Below, in pieces: positions 36,966 through 46,228 of a DNA stretch of 64,000 nucleotides; position 1 is the first letter of the stretch, and the number at the start of each line of letters is the position of its first letter. Below the pieces are notes generated by a model. That model was not told the origin of the DNA. It made no database searches and saw nothing but the letters and a program-made list of their open reading frames with translations. The stretch spans positions 62,001 to 126,000 of the forward strand of contig NZ_NKJI01000012.1 of the NCBI RefSeq assembly GCF_002277815.1, in the 5' to 3' direction. This stretch comes from Pseudomonas sp. ERMR1:02 (lineage in GTDB: Bacteria > Pseudomonadota > Gammaproteobacteria > Pseudomonadales > Pseudomonadaceae). The position numbers were made by a program, and so were the translations under genes.

Positions 36966-38336
36966 GAGACTGTCAGAAATTTTGTGTTCGGGCATAACAT
37001 GTTGAAAAGGAGCATGTATGCCGACCAAGAAGAAAACGGCCTCGGAGGCCAAACCCGAGCTTCCTTCGATCCCGAAGGAGCTGATTGATCAGTTCGTCAA
37101 AGGTCCAATGAGCGCCGAGGCGATTCAGGACGCCGCGATGGCGTTCAAAAAGGCGCTGATTGAACGAGCCCTTGGCGCCGAACTGGGTCACCACCTTGGC
37201 TATCTTCAGGGCGCACAGCGCCCTGAAGAGACGAGTAACCAGCGCAACGGCACAAGCGGCAAGACCGTGTTGACCGACGATGGCCCGCTGCGGCTGGACA
37301 TCCCGAGGGATCGCGACGGCAGCTTTGCGCCGATCCTGATTCCCAAACACGAGCGTCGTTTTACGGGTTTCGATGACAAGATCATTGCCATGTACGCCCG
37401 TGGCATGACCGTTCGCGAGATCCGGGCATTCCTTTCGGAGCAGTACGGGACTGACGTTTCCCATGATTTCATCAGCTCGGTCACCGACGCGGTCTTAGAG
37501 GAAGTTGCTGCCTGGCAGCAACGCCCACTTGAGCCGATGTATCCGGTGATTTTCTTCGATGCTCTGCGGGTCAAAATCCGTGAGGAAGGGCTGGTTCGCA
37601 ACAAGGCCATTTACCTGGCGTTAGGGGTACTGCCAGACGGCACCCGAGATATCTTGGGCATTTGGATTGAGAACACTGAGGGGGCCAAGTTCTGGATGAA
37701 GGTCTTCAACGACCTCAAAACCCGAGGCGTCGAAGATGTGCTAATCGCGGTGACCGATGGCCTCAAAGGCATGCCAGAAGCCTTGAGCGCGGTGTATCCG
37801 ACAGCGACCTTGCAGACCTGCATTGTGCATCTGATCCGCAACAGTCTTGATTACGCCGCCTGGGACAAGCGCCGTGAATTGGCCAAAGCCCTCAAGCCGA
37901 TTTACCAAGCGCTTAATGTAGAAGCTGCCGAGCAAGCGCTGGACGCATTCGAAACCGGGCCTTGGGGCAAGCAGTACCCCACAGTCGTAGCCGCTTGGAG
38001 ACGCGCCTGGGATCGAGTCATCCCGTTTTTCGTCTTCCCGCCTGGCATCAGAAAAGTGATCTACACCACCAATGCCATCGAGAGCATCAATGCTCAGCTG
38101 CGCAAGATCATCAAGACAAGAGGCCACTTCCCGACTGACGATGCGGCAACAAAGCTGATTTGGCTGGCACTGCAAAACATCACTGCCAATTGGGGCAGCG
38201 CGGCGCACGACTGGAAGACAGCCATGAATCAATTTGCGATTCTTTATGGAGATCGATTTACCAGGTCAAACTGGTGAAATGAGGGCTTGCCTGACGGCAG
38301 GCCGTTACCGGCCCGCACACAAATATCTGACACTCC
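36966..38336. mobile_element. IS256-family insertion sequence
   Basis: About 1.37 kb with imperfect terminal inverted repeats (left TGTCAGAAATTTTGTGTTCG, right in reverse complement TGTCAGATATTTGTGTGCGG), one transposase gene and a direct repeat CGAGTCGTT at both borders. It appears complete and recently inserted. Confidence 0.9.
37018..38277 (+). CDS. IS256-family (Mutator-type) transposase
   Basis: A 419-residue DDE transposase. Typical family blocks are GMTVREIRAFLSEQYG, VIFFDALRVKIREEG (first Asp), VTDGLKGMPEAL (second Asp) and YTTNAIESINAQLRK (Glu). The C-terminus reaches the right inverted repeat. The frame is open throughout and AAGGAG precedes the ATG, so the element is probably active. 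Confidence 0.95.
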   Translation: MPTKKKTASEAKPELPSIPKELIDQFVKGPMSAEAIQDAAMAFKKALIERALGAELGHHLGYLQGAQRPEETSNQRNGTSGKTVLTDDGPLRLDIPRDRDGSFAPILIPKHERRFTGFDDKIIAMYARGMTVREIRAFLSEQYGTDVSHDFISSVTDAVLEEVAAWQQRPLEPMYPVIFFDALRVKIREEGLVRNKAIYLALGVLPDGTRDILGIWIENTEGAKFWMKVFNDLKTRGVEDVLIAVTDGLKGMPEALSAVYPTATLQTCIVHLIRNSLDYAAWDKRRELAKALKPIYQALNVEAAEQALDAFETGPWGKQYPTVVAAWRRAWDRVIPFFVFPPGIRKVIYTTNAIESINAQLRKIIKTRGHFPTDDAATKLIWLALQNITANWGSAAHDWKTAMNQFAILYGDRFTRSNW

Positions 38337-38345
38337 CGAGTCGTT
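38337..38345. repeat. Target-site duplication, right copy
   Basis: CGAGTCGTT identical to 36957-36965. Confidence 0.8.
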
Positions 38346-38373
38346 CGCGTATACCGTGAACGACAGAGGATCC

Positions 38374-38398
38374 GTAGGAGCGAGGCTTGCCCGCGAAG
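38374..38398. repeat. Right arm of the REP pair split by the IS256-family element
   Basis: GTAGGAGCGAGGCTTGCCCG..., the inverse of the left arm at 36926-36950. Confidence 0.88.
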
Positions 38399-38401
38399 CT
38401 T

Positions 38402-38865
38402 TTAGAGCATCGGCCGAGCCGAGGCGATCACTACCACCACCAACCCGACAATCAAATTGATCCCCACCACCCTGCGAATCCGCGCCAACACCGCAGCCCC
38501 CGCCGGCCAATCCTGCGCATCCACCGCAATGCGCAACTCCGGCAGCATCAACGCCTGAATCCGGATAAACAGCGCAGTCATCACCACATACAACCCCATC
38601 ATCACCTCCACATAACGCGGCGCGTGTTCAAAACCGGTGAAGTGGAGGTTCAGCATGACCACACCGCTGACGGGCAAAAGCACCACGGCCCCCCATACCC
38701 AGCGGAAAAAACCTTGAAACACTTCTAGCCACAGCTTCAGCCGGGGGGACCTTCCAGCGCCTTGAACGCCGCGGGGCGCAAGACCATCCAGGCGAAAAAC
38801 ATGCCGCCCACCCACACCAGAGCGGCGAGGACATGCAGGCTATAAACAAGGCTAAAAGCGGTCAT
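38402..38865 (-). CDS. CopD-like membrane protein, frameshifted
   Basis: About 154 residues after correction, with four hydrophobic spans. The start MTAFSLVYSLHVLAALVWVG has the His-containing first helix common to the CopD and related families. As written, a frame from 38865 stops after LEGPPG. Adding one base to the G run at 38743-38748 gives LEGPPRLKLWLEVFQG and joins the rest. The role may be copper or haem related, but this is only family inference. Confidence 0.85.
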
Positions 38866-38926
38866 TGAGGTACTCCGTTCTGCGCGGGATTAATTAGCGG
38901 GGTATGATAGCGGCCGAACCGAACCA

Positions 38927-38942
38927 CTGAAAATTTATCCAG
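38927..38942 (+). promoter_or_regulatory. LexA box (SOS operator) of dinG
   Basis: CTGAAAATTTATCCAG matches CTG-N10-CAG with an AT-rich centre and ends 21 bases before the dinG start codon, so bound LexA would cover the promoter or start of transcription. Confidence 0.82.
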
Positions 38943-38963
38943 CGTTTTTGCGCCCGACAATCC

Positions 38964-41108
38964 ATGATCAGTACTGAACTCAAAACCACGATTCAGGGCG
39001 CCTATTCGCGTTTTCTTGAAGCCAAGAGCCTCAAGCCGCGCTACGGCCAACGCCTGATGATCGCCGAAATTGCCAAGGTCCTCGGTGACATCGACACCGA
39101 CGATGAAGGCCGGCGCAGTGGCGACCCCGCGATTGTCGCGGTGGAAGCCGGCACCGGTACTGGCAAGACCGTGGCCTATAGCCTGGCGGCAATCCCGACC
39201 GCGAAGGCTGCCGGCAAACGCCTGGTGATCGCCACGGCTACCGTCGCTCTGCAAGAACAGATCGTCTACAAGGATTTGCCCGACCTGATGCGCAACAGCG
39301 GGCTGAATTTCAGCTTCGCCCTGGCCAAGGGGCGAGGGCGCTACATGTGCCTGTCCAAGCTCGATATGTTGCTCCAGGAAGGCCACGCGCAAACCGCCAC
39401 GGCGCAACTGTTCGAAGAAGAGGGCTTCAAGATCGAGGTCGATGAGGCCAGCCAGAAGCTGTTTACCAGCATGATTGAGAAATTGGCCGGCAATAAGTGG
39501 GACGGCGACCGCGACAGCTGGTCCACCGCCCTGGAAGACGCCGACTGGGCGCGTCTGACCACTGATCACAGCCAGTGCACCAACCGTCATTGCCCGAACT
39601 TTGGCCAGTGCGCCTTCTACAAGGCCCGCGAAGGCATGGGCAAGGTCGATGTGATCGTCACCAACCACGACATGGTGCTGGCCGACCTGGCCCTGGGCGG
39701 CGGTGCCGTGCTGCCGGACCCGCGCGATACCATCTACGTATTCGACGAAGGCCATCACCTGCCAGACAAGGCCATCGGCCACTTTGCTCATTACACGCGC
39801 CTGCGCTCCACCGCCGACTGGCTGGAAACCACCGCCAAGAATCTAACCAAACTGCTGGCCCAGCACCCGCTGCCGGGGGATCTGGGCAAGATGATCGAGC
39901 AGGTGCCGGAGCTGGCGCGGGAGATCAAGACCCAGCAGCAGTTCATGTTTACTGCTTGTGAGCAGATCGCCGATTTCAAACCCGGTGAAGACGTCGAGGG
40001 CCGCGAACGGCCGCGTCACCGTTTCGTCGGCGGTGTGATCCCCGAGCACATGCGCGAGATGGGTATCGAACTGAAGAAAGGCTTTTCCCGACTGACCGAC
40101 CTGTTTACCCGTCTGACCGACCTGCTCAAGGAAGGTATGGACGGCGAGGTCAACATCGGTATCGCCAGCAATCAGGCCGAGGAGTGGTATCCGCTGTTCG
40201 GCAGTCTGTTGTCGCGGAGTTCGGGCAACTGGGAGTTATGGACCGCGTTCACCGTCGAAGACCCGGAAGACAACCCGCCCATGGCCCGCTGGCTGACTTT
40301 GGCCGAAAGCGGTTCGTTGTTCGACATCGAGGTCAACGCCAGCCCGATCCTTGCGGCGGAAATGCTCCGGCGCAATCTGTGGAACGTCGCGTATGGCTGT
40401 CTGGTGACCTCGGCGACATTGACCGCCCTCGGCACGTTTGACCGCTTCCGCATGCGCGCCGGCCTGCCCAAAAAAGCCGTCACCGCCGTGGTGCCGAGCC
40501 CGTTCCATCATGCCGACGCCGGTGTGCTGCGGGTGCCGAACCTCAACGCCGACCCGCGTGATGCGCCAGCGCATACCGCAGCGATCATCCGCGATCTGCC
40601 CGGACTGGTCGAAGGCTCGCGGGGCACGCTGGTGTTGTTCTCTTCGCGTAAACAGATGCAGGACGTGTTCGATGGCCTCGACCGCGACTGGCGCAAGCAA
40701 GTGTTCATTCAAGGCAACCTGTCGAAACAGGAAACCCTGAACAAGCACAAGGCGCGGGTCGATGGCGGGGATTCGAGCGTGTTGTTCGGTCTGGCGAGTT
40801 TCGCCGAAGGGGTCGACTTGCCCGGTGCGTATTGCGAGCACGTGGTCATCGCCAAGATTCCGTTCTCGGTGCCTGATGATCCTGTCGAAGCGGCGCTGGC
40901 CGAGTGGATCGAAGCCCGGGGCGGCAATCCGTTCATGGAAATCTCCGTGCCGGACGCCTCACTGAAACTGGTCCAGGCCTGCGGTCGTTTGCTGCGTACC
41001 GAAGAAGACCGCGGCACCATCACCTTGCTCGACCGGCGCCTGGTCACCCAGCGCTATGGCAAGGCGATCCTCAATGCGTTACCTCCCTTCCGCCGTGAAA
41101 TTTCCTGA
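38964..41108 (+). CDS. dinG: ATP-dependent DNA helicase DinG
   Basis: A 714-residue superfamily 2 XPD-like 5'-3' helicase. Walker A is EAGTGTGKT (residues 61-69). Four cysteines for an iron-sulfur cluster follow (YMC, then SQC, RHC and GQC within HSQCTNRHCPNFGQC). The DEGHH box (DEAH-like) and the later motifs VTSATLTAL and QACGRLLR are present. It unwinds R-loops, D-loops and forked structures and is damage-inducible in E. coli. The LexA box just upstream supports the same control here. Confidence 0.97.
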   Translation: MISTELKTTIQGAYSRFLEAKSLKPRYGQRLMIAEIAKVLGDIDTDDEGRRSGDPAIVAVEAGTGTGKTVAYSLAAIPTAKAAGKRLVIATATVALQEQIVYKDLPDLMRNSGLNFSFALAKGRGRYMCLSKLDMLLQEGHAQTATAQLFEEEGFKIEVDEASQKLFTSMIEKLAGNKWDGDRDSWSTALEDADWARLTTDHSQCTNRHCPNFGQCAFYKAREGMGKVDVIVTNHDMVLADLALGGGAVLPDPRDTIYVFDEGHHLPDKAIGHFAHYTRLRSTADWLETTAKNLTKLLAQHPLPGDLGKMIEQVPELAREIKTQQQFMFTACEQIADFKPGEDVEGRERPRHRFVGGVIPEHMREMGIELKKGFSRLTDLFTRLTDLLKEGMDGEVNIGIASNQAEEWYPLFGSLLSRSSGNWELWTAFTVEDPEDNPPMARWLTLAESGSLFDIEVNASPILAAEMLRRNLWNVAYGCLVTSATLTALGTFDRFRMRAGLPKKAVTAVVPSPFHHADAGVLRVPNLNADPRDAPAHTAAIIRDLPGLVEGSRGTLVLFSSRKQMQDVFDGLDRDWRKQVFIQGNLSKQETLNKHKARVDGGDSSVLFGLASFAEGVDLPGAYCEHVVIAKIPFSVPDDPVEAALAEWIEARGGNPFMEISVPDASLKLVQACGRLLRTEEDRGTITLLDRRLVTQRYGKAILNALPPFRREIS

Positions 41109-41203
41109 TACACCGGTGGGCAAATCTGCCCACCGCGTTGTCTATCTCTCTGTCATCGCTTTTTCACTGGCCCATCGAGGTCGTTAGGGAGAATTTCGTT
41201 CTC

Positions 41204-43726
41204 ATGATTCGCCGTTCGCTGCGCCGTTCGTTACCTTCTGTTTTTACCCTGTTGTTCGCGACGCCCTTGCTGGCCGCCCCCGCAGCCCAGCAGACGCTGT
41301 TCAACTTTGTGCGCCCCGCCGACGTGGTCCAGGTGGCGACTCAGGACGCGAGCCTGCCGCAATCCAACGCCGAGCAAACCCCTGAGGGGGAAGTGTTGCG
41401 TCGAGTGACGTTCAACCCGGTCGCCCGGCCGACCCTGCGCCTGACCCCGCAGACCGGGGCCTGGGACTGGTCGCAAGCGGGCTTCATGAATCTGCGGATC
41501 CAGAGCGCCATGAACTGGGCCGTGACCTTGTACGTGACGATCCAGAGCAACGATGGCAAGACGCTGGTCAGCCGTGTCGATCTTCCGGCCGGCCCGGCGC
41601 AAACCCTGCTGGTGCCGCTGCAACCGACGTCGCCGCTGAGTCTGGGCATGAAGGCAGGACCGCCAATGCCGATGACAGTTGATGGTCAGCGCATCCTGCT
41701 GGTCAGCAGCGCCGGTGAGCTCGACCGCGGCCAGGTGGTGTCGGTGAGCGTGTCGATGGATCAGCCGAAAGTGGCCCAGAGCATTCTGCTGGAACGATTC
41801 GGCGTGCAGGACAGCGAGGACGTGACCCATGCCGTTTACGGCGGGTTGGTAGATGCCTACGGGCAATCGACCCGGGCCAAATGGCCGGAAAAAGTCAGCA
41901 ACGATGAACAATTGAAATCCGCCGCCGCCAAGGAGCAGCAACAGCTGAAAACCTGGCTGGCCGAGCGCAAGAAGTCGTCGCTGGACACGTTCGGTGGCTG
42001 GACCCAAGGCGCGACGTTCAAGGCCAGCGGGTTTTTCCGCACCGAAAAACGCGATGGCCGCTGGTATCTGGTAACGCCGCAAGGGCATCCGTTTTATTCG
42101 CTGGGAATCAACACCGTCGCTGCAGACGTCAACCAGACCTACATCGGCGGTCGTGAATGGATGTTCGAGTCCCTACCCAAGACTGATGATCCGCTGGCCA
42201 ATCACTTCGGTGAAGGCGACAACCGTGGCGGCAACGGTGTCGACCAGGGCAGGGGCTCCAATTCCGGGCGCTGGTACGATTTCTATGGTGCCAATCTGCA
42301 GCGTCTGTACGGAGACCCTTGTGCGCTGGGCAGCGATACCAAGGCCGGTGTTGCCGCAGCGGCCAGGACCGAGGCAGTAGAGGCAACGGCAGAGAAGGCT
42401 GCCGAGCAACCGGTTGTGCCTTCGACTGCCGAATCCGGTGTCGCCGAAGCCGCCAAGGCTGATGCCGTGGAAGCAACAGCGGCGAAGGTGACCGAGCCAG
42501 TACCGGCCGAACCCTGCAAGGCGGTTTTCGACGAAAAGCGCTGGGCCAGCCAGACCCTTGATCGCCTACAAGCCTGGGGTTTCAACACCCTCGGCAACTG
42601 GAGCGCGCCAGCACTGGATGACGCTGCACGCGTGCCGTACACCTTGCCGCTGTCGATCGTCGGCGATTACACCAGCATCAGCACCGGTAACGACTGGTGG
42701 GGTGGCATGCCCGATCCGTTTGACCCGCGTTTCGCCATGGCCACCGAGCGAGCCGTGGCCATCGCCGCCCGCGACCATCGCGACGATCCATGGCTGATCG
42801 GTTACTTCGCCGACAACGAGCTGGCCTGGGCCGGCCCCGGCGACGATCCGAAGGCCCGCTACGCGCTGGCCTACGGCACCTTGAAAATGACCACCGACGT
42901 ACCGGCCAAACGCGCGTTCCTCAAGCAATTGCGTGACAAGTACCGTAATCAGGCTGGATTGTCGAAAGCCTGGGGTATTGATCTGCCTGCCTGGGAGTTG
43001 ATCGAAGACCCCGGTTTCGTACCGCCGCTGCCAAGCGCTGAACACCCGGAAATCGAGGCCGACTTCAAATACTTCCAGAAGGTCTTCGCCGACACCTACT
43101 TCAAAACCATTTCGGACTCGCTCAAGTGGCACGCGCCCAACCAGATGTTGCTCGGTGGCCGCTTTGCCATCAGCACGCCGGAAGCCGTTGAATCCTGCGC
43201 CCAGTATTGCGACGTGTTGAGCTTTAACATGTACACCCTGCAACCCCAGGATGGTTATGACTTCACCAAACTGCATAGCCTCGACAAACCGGTGCTGATC
43301 ACCGAGTTCAACTTCGGCTCGACCGATCGCGGCCCGTTCTGGGGCGGCGTGACGCAACTGGCGAAGGAAGAAGATCGTGGCCCGGCCTACGCGAATTTCC
43401 TCAAACAAGCGCTGAGTGAACCGTCGATTGTCGGTGTGCACTGGTTCCAATACCTCGACCAACCCGTGACCGGGCGCCTGCTGGATGGCGAAAACGGTCA
43501 CTTCGGTCTGGTGGGCATTACCGATCTGCCATTCCAGGGTTTTGTCGACAGCGTGCGCAAGAGCAACCTTGCGGCGGTCGATCAGTTGGGCAAGGAAGCG
43601 CAGAAAGCTAGCGCCGAAGCCGGTAAGGCCAGCCACGACGCCGAAGGTGGTCGCAAAGCTGAAGCAGGCAAGGGCCCGGGGAAGGGCGCCGGGCATGCGG
43701 GTGGGCATTCGGGTAATGGCCAATGA
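41204..43726 (+). CDS. Secreted glycoside hydrolase, GH50 (beta-agarase)-like
   Basis: About 840 residues. The signal peptide is MIRRSLRRSLPSVFTLLFAT... An N-terminal beta-sandwich (about residues 30-200) precedes a TIM-barrel catalytic domain. Probable acid/base is the Glu in FADNELAWAG and the nucleophile the Glu in VLITEFNFGS. Between GDPCALG and CKAVFDEKRW there is a roughly 50-residue Ala/Glu-rich insertion made of two similar units. The C-terminus is a Lys/Gly/Ala/His-rich tail. GH50 members cleave agarose; soil pseudomonads are not known for this, so the real substrate may be another polysaccharide. The start at 41204 was chosen over 41138 because it begins the signal peptide. Confidence 0.78.
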   Translation: MIRRSLRRSLPSVFTLLFATPLLAAPAAQQTLFNFVRPADVVQVATQDASLPQSNAEQTPEGEVLRRVTFNPVARPTLRLTPQTGAWDWSQAGFMNLRIQSAMNWAVTLYVTIQSNDGKTLVSRVDLPAGPAQTLLVPLQPTSPLSLGMKAGPPMPMTVDGQRILLVSSAGELDRGQVVSVSVSMDQPKVAQSILLERFGVQDSEDVTHAVYGGLVDAYGQSTRAKWPEKVSNDEQLKSAAAKEQQQLKTWLAERKKSSLDTFGGWTQGATFKASGFFRTEKRDGRWYLVTPQGHPFYSLGINTVAADVNQTYIGGREWMFESLPKTDDPLANHFGEGDNRGGNGVDQGRGSNSGRWYDFYGANLQRLYGDPCALGSDTKAGVAAAARTEAVEATAEKAAEQPVVPSTAESGVAEAAKADAVEATAAKVTEPVPAEPCKAVFDEKRWASQTLDRLQAWGFNTLGNWSAPALDDAARVPYTLPLSIVGDYTSISTGNDWWGGMPDPFDPRFAMATERAVAIAARDHRDDPWLIGYFADNELAWAGPGDDPKARYALAYGTLKMTTDVPAKRAFLKQLRDKYRNQAGLSKAWGIDLPAWELIEDPGFVPPLPSAEHPEIEADFKYFQKVFADTYFKTISDSLKWHAPNQMLLGGRFAISTPEAVESCAQYCDVLSFNMYTLQPQDGYDFTKLHSLDKPVLITEFNFGSTDRGPFWGGVTQLAKEEDRGPAYANFLKQALSEPSIVGVHWFQYLDQPVTGRLLDGENGHFGLVGITDLPFQGFVDSVRKSNLAAVDQLGKEAQKASAEAGKASHDAEGGRKAEAGKGPGKGAGHAGGHSGNGQ

Positions 43727-43752
43727 GTAAGTCCTGAAACCGAGTCATCGTT

Positions 43753-43820
43753 CTTCGCGGGCAAGCCTCGCTCCTACAGGTTCGGTGGTGCTCTTGTAGG
43801 AGCGAGGCTTGCCCGCGAAG
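43753..43820. repeat. REP inverted pair (TAGGAGCGAGGCTTGCCCGC class)
   Basis: Arms at 43753-43777 and 43796-43820, 25 bases each, between the glycosidase and esterase genes. Confidence 0.9.
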
Positions 43821-43955
43821 GCGTCCGTACAGGCGCTACAAATTTCTGATCACTTCCATGAGTGATTTACCACCCGGCCCGCCCCTGTTCCCAAAACCCT
43901 CAAGGGCTGGAACAATGCGGGCCACTTTGTAGAGCGTTTATCCGGGGAGTTGCGG

Positions 43956-45101
43956 GTGCAGATTCAGGGTCATTACGAGCTTAAGTTCGAGGCAGTGCGT
44001 GAAGCGTTCGCGGCGTTGTTCGACGATCCTCAGGAGCGTGGCGCAGCGTTGTGCATCCGCATCGGCGGTGAAACCGTGCTCGATCTTTGGTCCGGCACCG
44101 CTGACAAGGACGGTGCCGAAGCCTGGCACAGCGATACCATCGCCAACCTGTTCTCCTGCACCAAAACCTTTACCGCCGTCACCGCCCTGCAACTGGTGGC
44201 CGAAGGCAAGTTGCAACTGGATGCACCGGTTGCCCGCTACTGGCCGGAGTTCGCCGCGGCCGGAAAAGAATCCATAACCCTGCGCCAACTGCTTTGCCAT
44301 CAGGCCGGTTTACCGGCGTTGCGCGAGTTGCTGGCGCCTGAAGCGCTTTACGACTGGCAAACCATGGTCGACGCCTTGGCTGCCGAAGCACCCTGGTGGA
44401 CGCCGGGCGAAGGACACGGCTATGCGGCGATCACCTATGGCTGGCTGATAGGCGAATTGCTACGCCGGGCCGACGGTCGCGGGCCGGGTGAATCCATTGT
44501 GGCCAGGGTGGCCAAGCCGTTGGGGCTGGATTTTCACGTCGGCCTGGCCGATGAAGAGTTCCATCGCGTGGCGCACATCGCCCGCGGCAAGGGTAATGTC
44601 GGTGATGCCGCGGCCCAGCGCTTGCTGCAAGTGACCATGCGTGAACCGACTGCCATGACCACCCGTGCCTTCACCAATCCGCCGTCGGTGCTGACCAGCA
44701 CCAACAAGCCGGAGTGGCGGCGCATGCAGCAACCGGCGGCCAATGGTCACGGCAACGCCCGCAGCCTGGCCGGTTTTTACGCCGGTTTGCTCGATGGCAG
44801 CCTGCTGGAAAGCGAAATGCTCGACGAGTTGACCCGCGAACATAGCCTCGGCGAGGACAAGACCTTGCTGACCCGGACCCGTTTCGGCCTGGGGTGCATG
44901 CTCGATCAGCCGGATGTGCCCAACGCCACATTCGGCCTTGGCCCGCGAGCGTTCGGGCACCCGGGTGCGGGTGGTTCCATCGGTTTTGCTGACCCGGAGC
45001 ACGATGTGGCTTTCGGTTTTGTGACAAATACACTGGGGCCGTACGTCTTGATGGATCCGCGCGCACAAAAGCTTGTGCGGGTACTGGCCACTTGTCTGTA
45101 A
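43956..45101 (+). CDS. Serine hydrolase of the beta-lactamase/esterase (EstB-like) family
   Basis: A protein of about 381 residues. The SxxK motif is SCTK (nucleophile Ser, about residue 67) in NLFSCTKTFTAVTALQL. The Tyr of YAAITYGWLIGEL is the likely second catalytic residue. The C-terminal FGHPGAGGSIGFADP is the third conserved block. Such enzymes hydrolyse short esters. I chose the GTG at 43956 because GGGGAG lies six bases upstream; the TTG at 43950 has no spacing for a ribosome site. No signal peptide, so it is cytoplasmic. Confidence 0.9.
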   Translation: MQIQGHYELKFEAVREAFAALFDDPQERGAALCIRIGGETVLDLWSGTADKDGAEAWHSDTIANLFSCTKTFTAVTALQLVAEGKLQLDAPVARYWPEFAAAGKESITLRQLLCHQAGLPALRELLAPEALYDWQTMVDALAAEAPWWTPGEGHGYAAITYGWLIGELLRRADGRGPGESIVARVAKPLGLDFHVGLADEEFHRVAHIARGKGNVGDAAAQRLLQVTMREPTAMTTRAFTNPPSVLTSTNKPEWRRMQQPAANGHGNARSLAGFYAGLLDGSLLESEMLDELTREHSLGEDKTLLTRTRFGLGCMLDQPDVPNATFGLGPRAFGHPGAGGSIGFADPEHDVAFGFVTNTLGPYVLMDPRAQKLVRVLATCL

Positions 45102-45214
45102 ATCCCGCTCAAAGGTCCCAGGTCCGGAACCCGGAAGCCTTTTCAGTTTCAAACCGTTTGTTTATATGGGCCGAAACGGCCTGATTTTTTTGACTTCATT
45201 TTTGTGGATATCCA

Positions 45215-46204
45215 ATGTCAACCAAACCAACCCTCGCCTTGGCACTGTGTTTCGCTATTACCGGTTGCGCACAGAATCCGAAAAGTGATGCGGACGGCGG
45301 CAGCTGGTGGCCGTTCGGTTCCTCCGACAAAGTTGCCACCAAAGAGCCAGCTCCGGCACCCTTGAAGCCGGCGGCAACCGCCCCGGTGGCCAAGGCTGAT
45401 GCCGAGTCTGGCGGCAAGTGGTGGTGGCCGTTCGGCGGCAAAGAACAAAGCACTGCCAAAGCCGTACCGATGCCGGATCCGAAAGTCACTCAGGCCTGGC
45501 TCGATGACTACGAACCGCGTCTGCGCACAGCGATCAAGGACAGCAACCTGCAACTCGAACGCCGCGAAAACGTGCTGGTGGTAATCGCGCCGGTCGAAGG
45601 CTCGTTCAATCCGGACCGCCCGGCGATGCTGCTGCCAGTAACCCTCGGCCCGTTCACCCGTGTGGCGAAAATCCTCGAAGCCGACCCTGCAACTGCCGTG
45701 CTGGTGCTCGGCCATAGCGATACCGCGGGCGCCGCACCGGCCAACGTGAAGTTGAGCCAGGAGCGTGCACAAGCCGTGGCGGCGATCTTCCGTCTCAGCG
45801 GCCTGCAGCGTGATCGTCTGATGCTGCGCGGTATGGGTGGTGAAGCCCCGCGTGCCGCCAACGACAGCGTTGAAGGGCGCGCATTGAACCGTCGCGTCGA
45901 ACTGCTGGTGACTCCGCAAAACACCATGATCGCCTTGTTGAGTAAGTACAACATGCCGGCCCCGGCGCCTGTGCGCGTGGTCGCTGCCCAGGACGTCAAG
46001 CCGGTTGCCAAGCCTGTGACTCCAGCGCCAGCCGATGCGAAGAAAGCGGCTGCACCAGTGGCGAAAAAAGCACCAGCGAAGAAAGCCGCCAAGGCCCCAG
46101 CCAAGAAGGCACCGGCCAAGACTGCAACCCCGGCGAAAAAGACAGCACCCGCCAAGGCCGCCGCGGATGACAAGAACGTCGCCACCGATACCACAAAGAA
46201 GTGA
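45215..46204 (+). CDS. OmpA family lipoprotein with a histone H1-like Lys/Ala/Pro tail
   Basis: A 329-residue protein. The signal is lipoprotein-like (ITGC). A Pro/Ala linker contains two WWPFG elements. The OmpA C-domain follows (residues about 100-240: VLGHSDTAGAAPANVKLSQERA, NRRVELLV). The last 70 residues consist of KKAP/AKKA-type repeats similar to AlgP and H1-like tails. No strong ribosome site is seen before the ATG. Gene order (esterase, this gene, pdxH) matches P. aeruginosa as I recall. The basic tail may bind peptidoglycan-associated anions, LPS or DNA. Confidence 0.88.
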   Translation: MSTKPTLALALCFAITGCAQNPKSDADGGSWWPFGSSDKVATKEPAPAPLKPAATAPVAKADAESGGKWWWPFGGKEQSTAKAVPMPDPKVTQAWLDDYEPRLRTAIKDSNLQLERRENVLVVIAPVEGSFNPDRPAMLLPVTLGPFTRVAKILEADPATAVLVLGHSDTAGAAPANVKLSQERAQAVAAIFRLSGLQRDRLMLRGMGGEAPRAANDSVEGRALNRRVELLVTPQNTMIALLSKYNMPAPAPVRVVAAQDVKPVAKPVTPAPADAKKAAAPVAKKAPAKKAAKAPAKKAPAKTATPAKKTAPAKAAADDKNVATDTTKK

Positions 46205-46228
46205 TTCGTTAACCAAAAGGAATGCGCC

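Noticed and set aside
36926..38398. Genomic island or composite transposon around the IS
   Set aside because: Only one IS copy and no cargo; the genes on both sides look like ordinary core genes.
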